Part shown: piece by piece, positions 62,801-64,000 of the stretch | Position numbering within the stretch: the first letter of the stretch is position 1 | Layout: the number at the start of each line of letters is the position of its first letter | DNA from: Erinaceus europaeus | Lineage: Eukaryota; Chordata; Mammalia; Eulipotyphla; Erinaceidae | Reading direction: 5' to 3' | DNA: 64,000 bases | Assembly (NCBI RefSeq): GCF_950295315.1 | Contig: NC_080177.1 | Location: 77,903,096 to 77,967,095, forward strand | Translations under genes and position numbers: made by a program | The notes under the pieces: model-generated | Databases searched by the model: none | Seen by the model: the letters and a program-made list of their open reading frames with translations, nothing else | Told to the model about the DNA's origin: nothing

Positions 62801-62930
62801 CTGAAATGTTTCCAACAAAAACTGTAGTAGTAGGACCACAATTTTCATCATTTTCTTTAGCCTTTAAGCCTGGATGGTCCTTTCTTGCTCCCAAATGCTT
62901 TCCAACCATGGACACAGTAGGTACTAGGAC
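27894..62930 (-). CDS. RBM25: RBM25, splicing regulator: 16 coding exons, residues about 53 to the C-terminus
   Basis: RBM25 is a nuclear RNA-binding protein of the spliceosome periphery. It regulates alternative splicing, for example 5' splice-site choice in BCL2L1, through U1 snRNP-associated factors. The exons listed separately join in phase into 788 codons plus stop (2,367 nt). With about 52 missing N-terminal residues this gives about 840, against 843 in human. Domain order is RRM (exons at 62,763, 60,531 and 57,748), Arg/Glu-rich region (41,300 to 36,252), acidic linker (34,724), and C-terminal PWI domain (34,087 to 27,894). All introns read GT-AG. No disabling change was seen. The promoter and the Pro-rich N-terminus lie right of the window. 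Confidence 0.96.
28500..28755 (-). mobile_element. Family A SINE
   Basis: Inverted complete copy ending ctaccacccaactccc; RBM25 last intron. Confidence 0.9.
28756..30267. other. RBM25 last intron, unique stretch
   Basis: 1.5 kb without any SINE, which is rare in this window. No exon-like element found; possible old repeat traces near 29,430-29,590. Confidence 0.45.
30268..30455 (+). mobile_element. Family C SINE, long tail form
   Basis: gggaagacagcataatggtt with the same tctctaggtatc extension as at 4,507. Confidence 0.82.
30457..30658 (-). mobile_element. Family B SINE
   Basis: Inverted, ending ctccaccacctggcccta. Confidence 0.85.
30659..31191. other. RBM25 last intron, unique sequence
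   Basis: A short (CT)n run at 30,814-30,831; nothing else recognised. Confidence 0.45.
31192..31372 (+). mobile_element. Family B SINE
   Basis: gtagccaggtggtgtcaaac; complete but diverged. Confidence 0.78.
31389..31695 (+). mobile_element. Family A SINE next to an RBM25 donor
   Basis: tggaggtagcacagcaaggt head with a small duplication (gcaaggatcggttgaccgat); it ends 14 bp from the exon at 31,709. Confidence 0.87.
31709..31756 (-). CDS. RBM25: RBM25 exon: 48-nt PWI microexon
   Basis: Sixteen codons, [16 protein letters not shown], phase 0, acceptor ctcttag and donor GTAAGT. Losing it would keep frame but cut the PWI fold. A family A SINE ends only about a dozen bases beyond the donor. Confidence 0.94.
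31760..32098. other. RBM25 intron, unique sequence
   Basis: A short (GT)n at 31,858-31,870 only. Confidence 0.45.
32099..32308 (+). mobile_element. Family A SINE, B-box region deleted
   Basis: gccgggcagtagcacagcag, then a jump from gtaaggatctgc to tcgcttcgcagg. Confidence 0.82.
32329..32584 (+). mobile_element. Family A SINE
   Basis: The second of three head-to-tail A copies; gagttgggctgtagcgcaag. Confidence 0.88.
32586..32880 (+). mobile_element. Family A SINE
   Basis: The third head-to-tail copy; gagttgggcggtagtgcagg to aaagggaaaataaataaata. Confidence 0.89.
32953..33068 (-). mobile_element. Family C SINE
   Basis: T19 run, then accagagcactgctcagctc to ctatgctatctacccctg. Confidence 0.86.
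33389..33487 (-). CDS. RBM25: RBM25 exon: PWI motif
   Basis: Thirty-three codons [15 protein letters not shown] to [11 protein letters not shown], containing the signature P-W-I of the PWI nucleic-acid-binding fold (RPWI). The acceptor is cttttgcag and the donor GTTAGT. Confidence 0.96.
33488..34086. other. RBM25 intron, unique sequence
   Basis: SINE-free 0.6-kb intron between two PWI exons; no other signal. Confidence 0.5.
34087..34361 (-). CDS. RBM25: RBM25 exon: basic linker and start of PWI domain
   Basis: A 275-nt exon: two bases finish Gly, then [17 protein letters not shown] through [13 protein letters not shown] to [26 protein letters not shown] and PRKRK look like nuclear localisation signals. 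The end is the first helix of the PWI domain. The acceptor is cactatag and the donor GTGAGT. Confidence 0.95.
34362..34723. other. RBM25 intron, unique sequence
   Basis: Short, SINE-free; nothing recognised. Confidence 0.5.
34724..35051 (-). CDS. RBM25: RBM25 exon: acidic linker
   Basis: A 328-nt exon beginning [20 protein letters not shown], then a Glu run mixed with [11 protein letters not shown], a Ser/Pro-rich stretch ([17 protein letters not shown]), and [11 protein letters not shown] plus the first base of Gly. IKQEPE fits a sumoylation consensus (inference). The initial Met is internal to the protein, not a start. The acceptor is cttttag and the donor GTATGT. Confidence 0.95.
35178..35435 (+). 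mobile_element. Family A SINE
   Basis: gggagttgggtggtagtgca to aaacaagggcaacaaaat. Confidence 0.88.
35436..35835. other. RBM25 intron, AT-rich unique
   Basis: Nothing recognised apart from scattered L1-like AT text. Confidence 0.4.
35836..36107 (+). mobile_element. Family A SINE
   Basis: gggagtcgggctgtagcgca to gggaataaataaaataaat. Confidence 0.9.
36252..36402 (-). CDS. RBM25: RBM25 exon: coiled-coil-like segment
   Basis: A 151-nt exon: one base finishes Arg, then 50 codons from [17 protein letters not shown] to [10 protein letters not shown]. The acceptor is ttttacag and the donor GTGAGA. Heptad-like spacing of Leu and Ile among E, K and R suggests a coiled coil or single alpha-helix. Confidence 0.95.
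36503..36652 (+). mobile_element. Family D SINE
   Basis: gtccgggaggtggcaaggtg to ttaataaataaataaaaatc. Confidence 0.88.
36774..37012 (-). mobile_element. Family A SINE
   Basis: Inverted; head diverged (ctacacgtatgcttactctg). Confidence 0.83.
37043..37160 (+). mobile_element. Family D SINE
   Basis: gcccaggagatggtgcacta to gggatgtccggtcctttctc. Confidence 0.75.
37171..37297 (+). mobile_element. Family D SINE, diverged
   Basis: gtggtctaggagggcaggag, catgtaggtatgaggtcctg. Confidence 0.68.
37315..37577 (+). mobile_element. Family A SINE
   Basis: gggggccgggcggtggcgca to aaaaagggaataaataat. Confidence 0.9.
37774..37847 (-). CDS. RBM25: RBM25 exon: charged/acidic helix
   Basis: Twenty-four codons [17 protein letters not shown] to PKYY plus AG of a split Arg codon; acceptor ctcaaag, donor GTAAAG. 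Confidence 0.94.
38010..38212 (+). mobile_element. L1 3' end fragment
   Basis: ctgtggtacatatgcaccgt, ctactactcagctattaagc and aaagaaggatgaatatggaa match the ORF2 C-terminus/3' UTR seen at 6,545-6,700. It lies 89 bp from an RBM25 exon. Confidence 0.78.
38301..38390 (-). CDS. RBM25: RBM25 exon: charged helix
   Basis: Thirty codons, [17 protein letters not shown] to EERRREM, phase 0 at both ends, acceptor ttttttag and donor GTAATA. The intron between it and the preceding exon is only 117 bp. Confidence 0.94.
38508..38718 (-). CDS. RBM25: RBM25 exon: Arg/Glu-rich region, second half
   Basis: A 211-nt exon: one base completes Arg, then EKSRDRERE and a run of about 15 ER/RE dipeptides written with mixed CGT, CGA, CGG, AGA and AGG codons. 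[16 protein letters not shown] and a helix ending EAAYQE follow. The acceptor is ttttgtag and the donor GTAAAT. A TG/AG microsatellite lies 86 nt upstream of the acceptor. Several frames are open here because of the repeats; only this one joins in phase with both neighbours. Confidence 0.94.
38804..38861. repeat. (CT)n(CA)n compound microsatellite
   Basis: About 15 CT then about 13 CA units; on the RBM25 sense strand (TG)n(AG)n, 86 nt upstream of an exon acceptor. Confidence 0.93.
38862..39156. other. RBM25 intron, unique AT-rich sequence
   Basis: Nothing recognised. Confidence 0.45.
39157..39425 (-). mobile_element. L1 3' UTR fragment
   Basis: gaaggtctggcttctgtaat and acatgggcattggcaggtcg are the inverse of 7,235-7,295 in the other L1 copy; starts with the inverted A tail. 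Confidence 0.82.
39505..39782 (+). mobile_element. Family A SINE
   Basis: gggagttgggcggtagcgca; ccacctgcag altered to ccaacctccaag. Confidence 0.86.
39965..40265 (+). mobile_element. Family A SINE
   Basis: ggagtctggcggtagcgcag; the tail aagtaacaaggaaaa is duplicated. Confidence 0.87.
40277..40472 (+). mobile_element. Family B SINE
   Basis: gaccagatggtggtgcacct to tctctatccaatgataaat. Confidence 0.87.
40505..40780 (-). mobile_element. A-ext SINE, old
   Basis: ctacgaatcaacttactgct (module), then an inverted A body; strongly diverged. Confidence 0.75.
40814..40948 (+). mobile_element. Family C SINE
   Basis: gaagacaacataatggttgt to gctgagcagtgctctaatg. Confidence 0.8.
40949..41299. other. RBM25 intron, unique sequence
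   Basis: Nothing recognised up to the donor at 41,299. Confidence 0.45.
41300..41586 (-). CDS. RBM25: RBM25 exon: Arg/Glu-rich region, first half
   Basis: A 287-nt exon starting [19 protein letters not shown], then alternating RE, RD and KE dipeptides, ending in an [11 protein letters not shown] segment with a split Arg codon (AG|). The acceptor is ttctag and the donor GTAAGC. This low-complexity region drives nuclear-speckle localisation in the human protein. It is followed by an intron of about 2.6 kb. Confidence 0.95.
41587..43782. other. RBM25 intron, 2.2 kb free of SINEs, with strong cryptic donors
   Basis: No SINE or LINE copy is visible. On the minus strand two near-consensus donors GTAAGATT occur, at 43,434 (after GAATAAG) and at 42,746 (after TTAAAG), each preceded by possible acceptors. 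They may mark unannotated exons (see findings). Confidence 0.4.
43783..44022 (+). mobile_element. Family A SINE
   Basis: gagtcgggtagtagagcagt; the tgaagcaggtctgcaggtg part is shortened. Confidence 0.85.
44080..44127 (+). mobile_element. Family A SINE tail fragment
   Basis: caacaagggcagcaaaaggg with (aaat)n only. Confidence 0.6.
44308..44502 (-). mobile_element. Family B SINE
   Basis: Inverted complete copy ending gcgccaccacacggcccc. Confidence 0.87.
44503..45545. other. RBM25 intron, about 1 kb unique
   Basis: A34-like run at about 45,208-45,236. Minus-strand GTAAGTATG near 44,938-44,946 is another strong isolated donor. No exon supported. Confidence 0.4.
45546..45629 (-). CDS. RBM25: RBM25 exon: start of the charged helical region
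   Basis: Twenty-eight codons, [13 protein letters not shown] to SKFRDTHK, acceptor atctcttag and donor GTAGTA, phase 0. It lies 242 nt downstream of the preceding microexon. Confidence 0.94.
45872..45925 (-). CDS. RBM25: RBM25 exon: 54-nt microexon
   Basis: Eighteen codons, [18 protein letters not shown], between acceptor tttccacag and donor GTTTGT, phase 0 on both sides. Skipping it would keep the frame, so it could be a cassette exon, but nothing here shows that it is skipped. It is the only Pro/hydrophobic patch between the RRM and the charged region. Confidence 0.93.
46168..46283 (-). mobile_element. Family C SINE
   Basis: accagagcactgctcagctc to cattatgctatctaactcc. Confidence 0.86.
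46284..46718. other. RBM25 intron, unique sequence
   Basis: Nothing recognised. Confidence 0.45.
46719..46942 (+). mobile_element. Family A SINE, A-box region deleted
   Basis: gttgggcagtggtggtaagg joins the head directly to the ggaccggtgtaagg part. Confidence 0.85.
46940..47157 (+). repeat. AT-rich tandem repeat grown from a SINE tail
   Basis: About 218 bp of imperfect repeats of atatcaaaaattaaa, attaaaat and taaaaatt, directly after the (aataaa)n tail of a family A SINE; almost no C or G except in atcaa. Confidence 0.85.
47158..47410 (+). mobile_element. Family C SINE split by a family D SINE
   Basis: C left part cacagcataatggttatata; D at about 47,200-47,324 (gtctgggagatagcacag to ataaataaataaatc); C resumes at ctcatgcctgagactacc. 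agtctcatgc and agtttctcatgc border the D insert. Confidence 0.8.
47599..47764 (+). mobile_element. Family B SINE
   Basis: ggggccaggtggtggcacac to tctattcaataataaataag; the gaagctt segment is lost. Confidence 0.83.
47965..48083 (+). mobile_element. Chimeric SINE: A head joined to B tail
   Basis: caaggcggtagtgcatgggt to accattgtaaggatccc (A-type), then ttgattctggctgtcc to ccaataaataagg (B-type). Confidence 0.7.
48135..48227 (+). mobile_element. Family D SINE, 5'-truncated
   Basis: gctggcagcacatgcaccac to atgaataaataaataaaatc. Confidence 0.75.
48262..48388 (+). mobile_element. Family C SINE
   Basis: gagaacataatggttatgta to ctagcagaactctgctc. Confidence 0.8.
48479..48733 (+). mobile_element. 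Family A SINE, head shortened
   Basis: ggtcgggcagtagagtacac; the gcagcgggttaagcg part is missing. Confidence 0.86.
48899..49084 (-). CDS. RBM25: RBM25 exon: acidic/Lys-rich segment after the RRM
   Basis: Sixty-two codons from [16 protein letters not shown] to [12 protein letters not shown], donor GTATGT. It includes the RREYSS-type helical stretch [14 protein letters not shown] and a Lys cluster that could act as a nuclear localisation signal (inference). Human, as remembered, has N rather than T at the first residue and G rather than the first A in KAAIEV. Confidence 0.95.
49085..49752. other. RBM25 intron, unique sequence
   Basis: AT-rich; nothing recognised. Confidence 0.45.
49753..49878 (+). 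mobile_element. Family C SINE
   Basis: catatagcataatggttatg to gagcactgctctggtc, immediately left of the L1 target-site duplication. Confidence 0.84.
49879..49891 (+). repeat. Target-site duplication, left copy (L1)
   Basis: aataatctcttgg, identical to 53,594-53,606. Confidence 0.85.
50049..50820 (+). pseudogene. L1 ORF1 remnant (coiled coil, RRM, C-terminal domain)
   Basis: The first part ([16 protein letters not shown] to AENNTESYG) is the coiled coil. Near 50,290 the frame shifts: the RRM-like segment ([12 protein letters not shown]) is in another frame from the preceding part. The C-terminal domain, from [17 protein letters not shown] to LKTTRPPQ, then follows and ends at the TAG. ORF1p is an RNA-binding trimer that coats L1 RNA; this copy cannot make it intact. 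Confidence 0.85.
50856..53490 (+). pseudogene. L1 ORF2 remnant (endonuclease and reverse transcriptase)
   Basis: Endonuclease marks are visible: NVNGLN and QETHLT near the start, VGDFNTP at about 51,640, SRIDHILG and SDHSGIKL in the C-terminal part. RT marks: [29 protein letters not shown] followed at once by a stop (52,921), then [16 protein letters not shown] and the catalytic FADDMIVY. The frame is broken near 51,065, by the SINE, near 51,670, near 52,100 and at 52,921. The sequence after the RT is deleted. Confidence 0.88.
51122..51465 (+). mobile_element. A-ext SINE inserted in the L1
   Basis: Head gtcgggcggtggcgcagtgg, B box ggttcgagccc, and the 3' module at about 51,399-51,454. It is flanked by a 16-bp duplication ending agataagatta (51,106-51,121 and 51,466-51,481), so it is younger than the L1. 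Confidence 0.92.
53594..53606 (+). repeat. Target-site duplication, right copy (L1)
   Basis: Second copy of aataatctcttgg; a family A SINE begins immediately after. Confidence 0.85.
53606..53872 (+). mobile_element. Family A SINE
   Basis: gggagttgggcggtagcgca; abuts the right duplication of the L1. Confidence 0.88.
53898..54145 (+). mobile_element. Family A SINE
   Basis: gggagttgggcggtagcaca to aacaaaagggaataaata; the aaggaccggcgt part is missing. Confidence 0.88.
54183..54299 (+). mobile_element. A-ext SINE, body deleted, module kept
   Basis: gccccagctcccgacctgca joined to module-like gccacaggagcactggattt and ccagtgataaccatggaggc. Confidence 0.72.
54300..54872. other. RBM25 intron, unique sequence
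   Basis: A G14 run at 54,623-54,636; nothing else recognised. Confidence 0.45.
54873..54984 (-). mobile_element. Family C SINE, diverged
   Basis: accagagccatacccagttc to cttctgctagctcacccc. Confidence 0.75.
55003..55283 (-). mobile_element. A-ext SINE, old
   Basis: gttattgctggggctcaatg module, then an inverted A body to gcccctgcccagcccc. Confidence 0.8.
55397..55513 (-). mobile_element. Family C SINE
   Basis: gccagaacactgttgagttc to cattatgctatcttaccc. Confidence 0.84.
55549..55680 (+). mobile_element. Family D SINE
   Basis: aggagctggcacagtggatg to cactaataaataaatc. Confidence 0.78.
55734..56111 (-). mobile_element. A-ext SINE with 16-bp target-site duplication
   Basis: cctctctatcagtttt at 55,734-55,749 and 56,096-56,111. 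The module (ctccagggttattgctgg) comes first, then an inverted full body. It is very similar to the copies at 51,122 and 56,706, so young. Confidence 0.92.
56112..56539. other. RBM25 intron, unique sequence
   Basis: Nothing recognised. Confidence 0.45.
56706..57015 (+). mobile_element. A-ext SINE, 5'-truncated
   Basis: Begins inside the tRNA-like head (aaaggaccggcgtaaggat); complete 3' module (about 56,939-56,998) and A tail. Confidence 0.9.
57016..57747. other. RBM25 intron, unique sequence
   Basis: ggcgggcgggcgggc at 57,710-57,724 stands 24 bp beyond the exon donor; on the sense strand this is a C-rich run. Nothing else recognised. Confidence 0.45.
57748..57908 (-). CDS. RBM25: RBM25 exon: RNP1 and end of RRM
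   Basis: A 161-nt exon: two bases finish the Ala codon, then 53 codons from [11 protein letters not shown] (RNP1, with the aromatic residues of the binding face) through [12 protein letters not shown] to KAKKRASNG. The acceptor is tttactag and the donor GTACGT. The downstream intron, about 8.7 kb, holds the L1 and several SINEs. Confidence 0.95.
58155..58330. repeat. Complex simple-repeat block
   Basis: (tc)n, (ta/ca)n and (gaga/caga)n runs in sequence; probably decayed microsatellites beside a D-like fragment. Confidence 0.65.
58331..58734. other. RBM25 intron, unique sequence
   Basis: Nothing firmly recognised. Confidence 0.4.
58735..58803 (+). mobile_element. Isolated A-ext 3' module
   Basis: atggccacaggagcagaggg to ggaataactctggaagcc without a SINE body next to it. 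Confidence 0.65.
58811..58998 (+). mobile_element. Family B SINE
   Basis: ggggctggctgacagtgaac to tctggctgtctgtcaaag. Confidence 0.76.
59023..59164 (+). mobile_element. Family C SINE, 5'-shortened
   Basis: cacagtggttatggaaaaag to gatgaaaagtgttctc. Confidence 0.76.
59171..59420 (+). mobile_element. Family A SINE
   Basis: gtcaagcggtagcgcagcgg to ctacaagggcaacaaaag. Confidence 0.88.
59561..59838 (+). mobile_element. Family A SINE
   Basis: gggagtcaggctgtagcgca to aaaagggaaaataaataaat. Confidence 0.89.
59846..59994 (-). mobile_element. Family D SINE, diverged
   Basis: gaaccagagtatcactctag to ccaaggtaccaactccca. Confidence 0.68.
60105..60302 (+). mobile_element. Family B-like SINE
   Basis: agtcaggtgggggtacactc; body has A-type ggtctgcaggtg, tail B-type. 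Confidence 0.72.
60531..60588 (-). CDS. RBM25: RBM25 exon: middle of RRM
   Basis: A 58-nt exon encoding [19 protein letters not shown] plus the first base of an Ala codon, between ttaag and GTAACC. It forms RRM strands 2 and 3 up to the RNP1 region. Its small size and split phase agree with the flanking exons (phase 0 in, phase 1 out). Confidence 0.93.
60650..60737 (+). mobile_element. Family C SINE
   Basis: gttagacagcataatcatta to cccccacaccatcagaac, 62 bp from an RBM25 exon. Confidence 0.78.
60832..61103 (-). mobile_element. A-ext SINE
   Basis: gcctccagggttaccgctgg module, shortened; inverted A body to gccaccacccagctccc. Confidence 0.83.
61272..61450 (+). mobile_element. Family B SINE
   Basis: agggcagtggcacagcatgg to tctgtctccttccaaaatg. 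Confidence 0.74.
61451..62100. other. RBM25 intron, unique sequence
   Basis: Nothing recognised. Confidence 0.4.
62101..62242 (+). mobile_element. Family D SINE, diverged
   Basis: tcagaggcagcacagtggac to ccagtgatgttttagctc. Confidence 0.66.
62243..62762. other. RBM25 intron, mostly unique
   Basis: An A-ext tail trace at about 62,290-62,345 (aacaacaacaacagcccagc); otherwise nothing. Confidence 0.4.
62763..62930 (-). CDS. RBM25: RBM25 exon: linker and start of RRM
   Basis: Fifty-six codons from [12 protein letters not shown] to IRQLLA, between acceptor cactacag and donor GTATGT, phase 0 at both ends. TTTVFVGNI is RNP2 of the RRM, followed by the first helix ([12 protein letters not shown]). 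This is the most 5' RBM25 exon in the window; the Pro-rich N-terminus is encoded further right. Confidence 0.95.
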
Positions 62931-63204
62931 CTGTAGTGACGAAAACCAGTAAAACTAGGTAAGACAACTGAATTGTTTATGGGCTTCAATTAGGCTAACC
63001 CAATTTAAATGGTAATATATACCACATTACTACTAAGTTTCTATATAATAATCTAAATGCCCTAAAGCAGACAACATTTTTCTTAATGAAAACTTATTTG
63101 TGATAGGTAAACTTTACTAGGTCACCTCTTTAAAATGTTTAAGACATCAGGTGCAATGCAAAATTTTCAAATATATGGCAGCCTTGAAAATGGCAGTGGG
63201 GGGG

Positions 63205-63325
63205 GGTGGAAAAGGGAGATAGCATAACGGTTATGTAAACCAACTCTCATGCCTCACCCAGGTCGCAGGTTCAATCTCCCACACCACCATAAACCAGAGC
63301 TAAGCATGCTCTGATAAAAAAAGAA
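63205..63325 (+). mobile_element. Family C SINE
   Basis: gggagatagcataacggtta to gagctaagcatgctctg. Confidence 0.84.
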
Positions 63326-63342
63326 AAAAAGAAAGGGCACAA

Positions 63343-63531
63343 AGGGGGTCAGGTGGTGGCACATGTGGTTAAGTGCTCACATTACTGTGCACAAGGACCC
63401 AGATTCAAGCCTCTGGTTCCACCTGCAGGAGCAAAGCTTCATGAGTGGTGAAGCAGGGTGTCTCTAGCTCACTCTCCCTGTCTCCCACTCCATTCTCAAT
63501 TTCTCTGTCTCTAGCCAGAACAAATAAGAAA
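63343..63531 (+). mobile_element. Family B SINE
   Basis: gggggtcaggtggtggcaca to tctctagccagaacaaat. Confidence 0.83.
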
Positions 63532-63591
63532 TAAAATTTTTAAAAAAGAAAAAACGGCACTCTCTAATTAGTAACAAATCTATTTTTTAAA

Positions 63592-63882
63592 TTTTTAAAT
63601 TTATTTTCCCTTTTGTTGGGCTTGTTGTTTTCTTATTGTTGTTGTAGTTATTACTGTTATTGTTGATGATGTCATCGTTGTTGGATAGGACAGAGAGAAA
63701 TGGAGAGAAGAGGGGAAGACAGAGAGGGGGAGAGAAAGACAGACACCTGCAGACCTGCTTCACCGCCTGTGAAGCGACTCCCCTGCAGGTGGGGAGCTGG
63801 GGGCTTGAACCGGGATCCTTTCGTTGGTCCTTGTGCTTTGTGCCACATGCGCTTAACCCGCTGCGCTACCGCCTGACTCCCA
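63592..63882 (-). mobile_element. Family A SINE
   Basis: Inverted complete copy, ending ctaccgcctgactccc. Confidence 0.9.
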
Positions 63883-63950
63883 CAAAACTTTTTTTTTCCT
63901 TTTTAATATATAGAAGTCTTGTCACAACTGTGGTCTGTAAGACTAAATAA

Positions 63951-64000
63951 CGAGGTGGTCTGGGAGGTGGCGCAGTGGTTAAGGAACTAGACTCTCAAGC
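63951..64000 (+). mobile_element. Family D SINE, cut by window edge
   Basis: gtctgggaggtggcgcagtg; only the head is inside the window. Confidence 0.82.

Overview
This is a eukaryotic, mammalian window, and everything points to a hedgehog (Erinaceidae, probably Erinaceus). Two human chromosome 14q24 neighbours are recognisable from their exons, both transcribed leftwards on the minus strand. RBM25 occupies the right half: 16 coding exons run from 62,930 down to the stop codon at 27,894. PSEN1 occupies the left third: a CpG-island promoter and exon 1 lie near 20.76-20.95 kb, noncoding exon 2 at 1,543-1,624, and the ATG-bearing exon 3 at 1,299-1,438. The order RBM25 then PSEN1, head to tail, is the human order as I remember it. 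The hedgehog assignment rests on the dense tRNA-headed SINEs of ERI type and on a Vingi-clade non-LTR retrotransposon, a clade described from hedgehogs.

Layout. 1-1,298 is PSEN1 intron 3 (the window ends before the next exon). 1,625-20,763 is PSEN1 intron 1, about 19 kb, which carries many SINEs, an L1 3' piece flanked by a 76-bp perfect direct repeat, and a 2.76-kb minisatellite of 40 copies (16,009-18,765). 20.33-21.01 kb is the CpG island. 21-27.9 kb is intergenic plus the RBM25 3' UTR, with a 904-bp Vingi fragment inserted inside a SINE. 27.9-62.9 kb is RBM25, whose introns carry a 3.7-kb internally deleted L1 (49,892-53,593) and several dozen SINEs. About 52 N-terminal residues of RBM25 lie beyond the right edge.

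SINE vocabulary used below. Family A: tRNA-like head (gtcgggcggtagcgcagcgg), pol III B box ggttcgagccc, and a tail rich in caacaa and aataaa. A-ext: family A with an extra 3' module of about 60 bp bounded by cctccagg and cctggagg. Family B: head like ggccaggcggtggcgcacc, ending in tctctatccaataaa. Family C: core tagcataatggttatgc, ending cagagctgagcagtgctctg. Family D: head ggtggcgcagtggctaag, core gtaccagagtgatgtctggt. Boundaries of repeats are by eye and good to about 10 bp.

Function. RBM25 is a nuclear splicing regulator (RRM, Arg/Glu-rich region, PWI domain). PSEN1 is the catalytic subunit of gamma-secretase. They are neighbours, not a functional unit. No bacterial genes, CRISPR arrays or genuine tRNA or rRNA genes are present. 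Exon boundaries were set by AG/GT splice sites, codon phase across introns, and agreement with the human proteins as remembered; no alignment was run.
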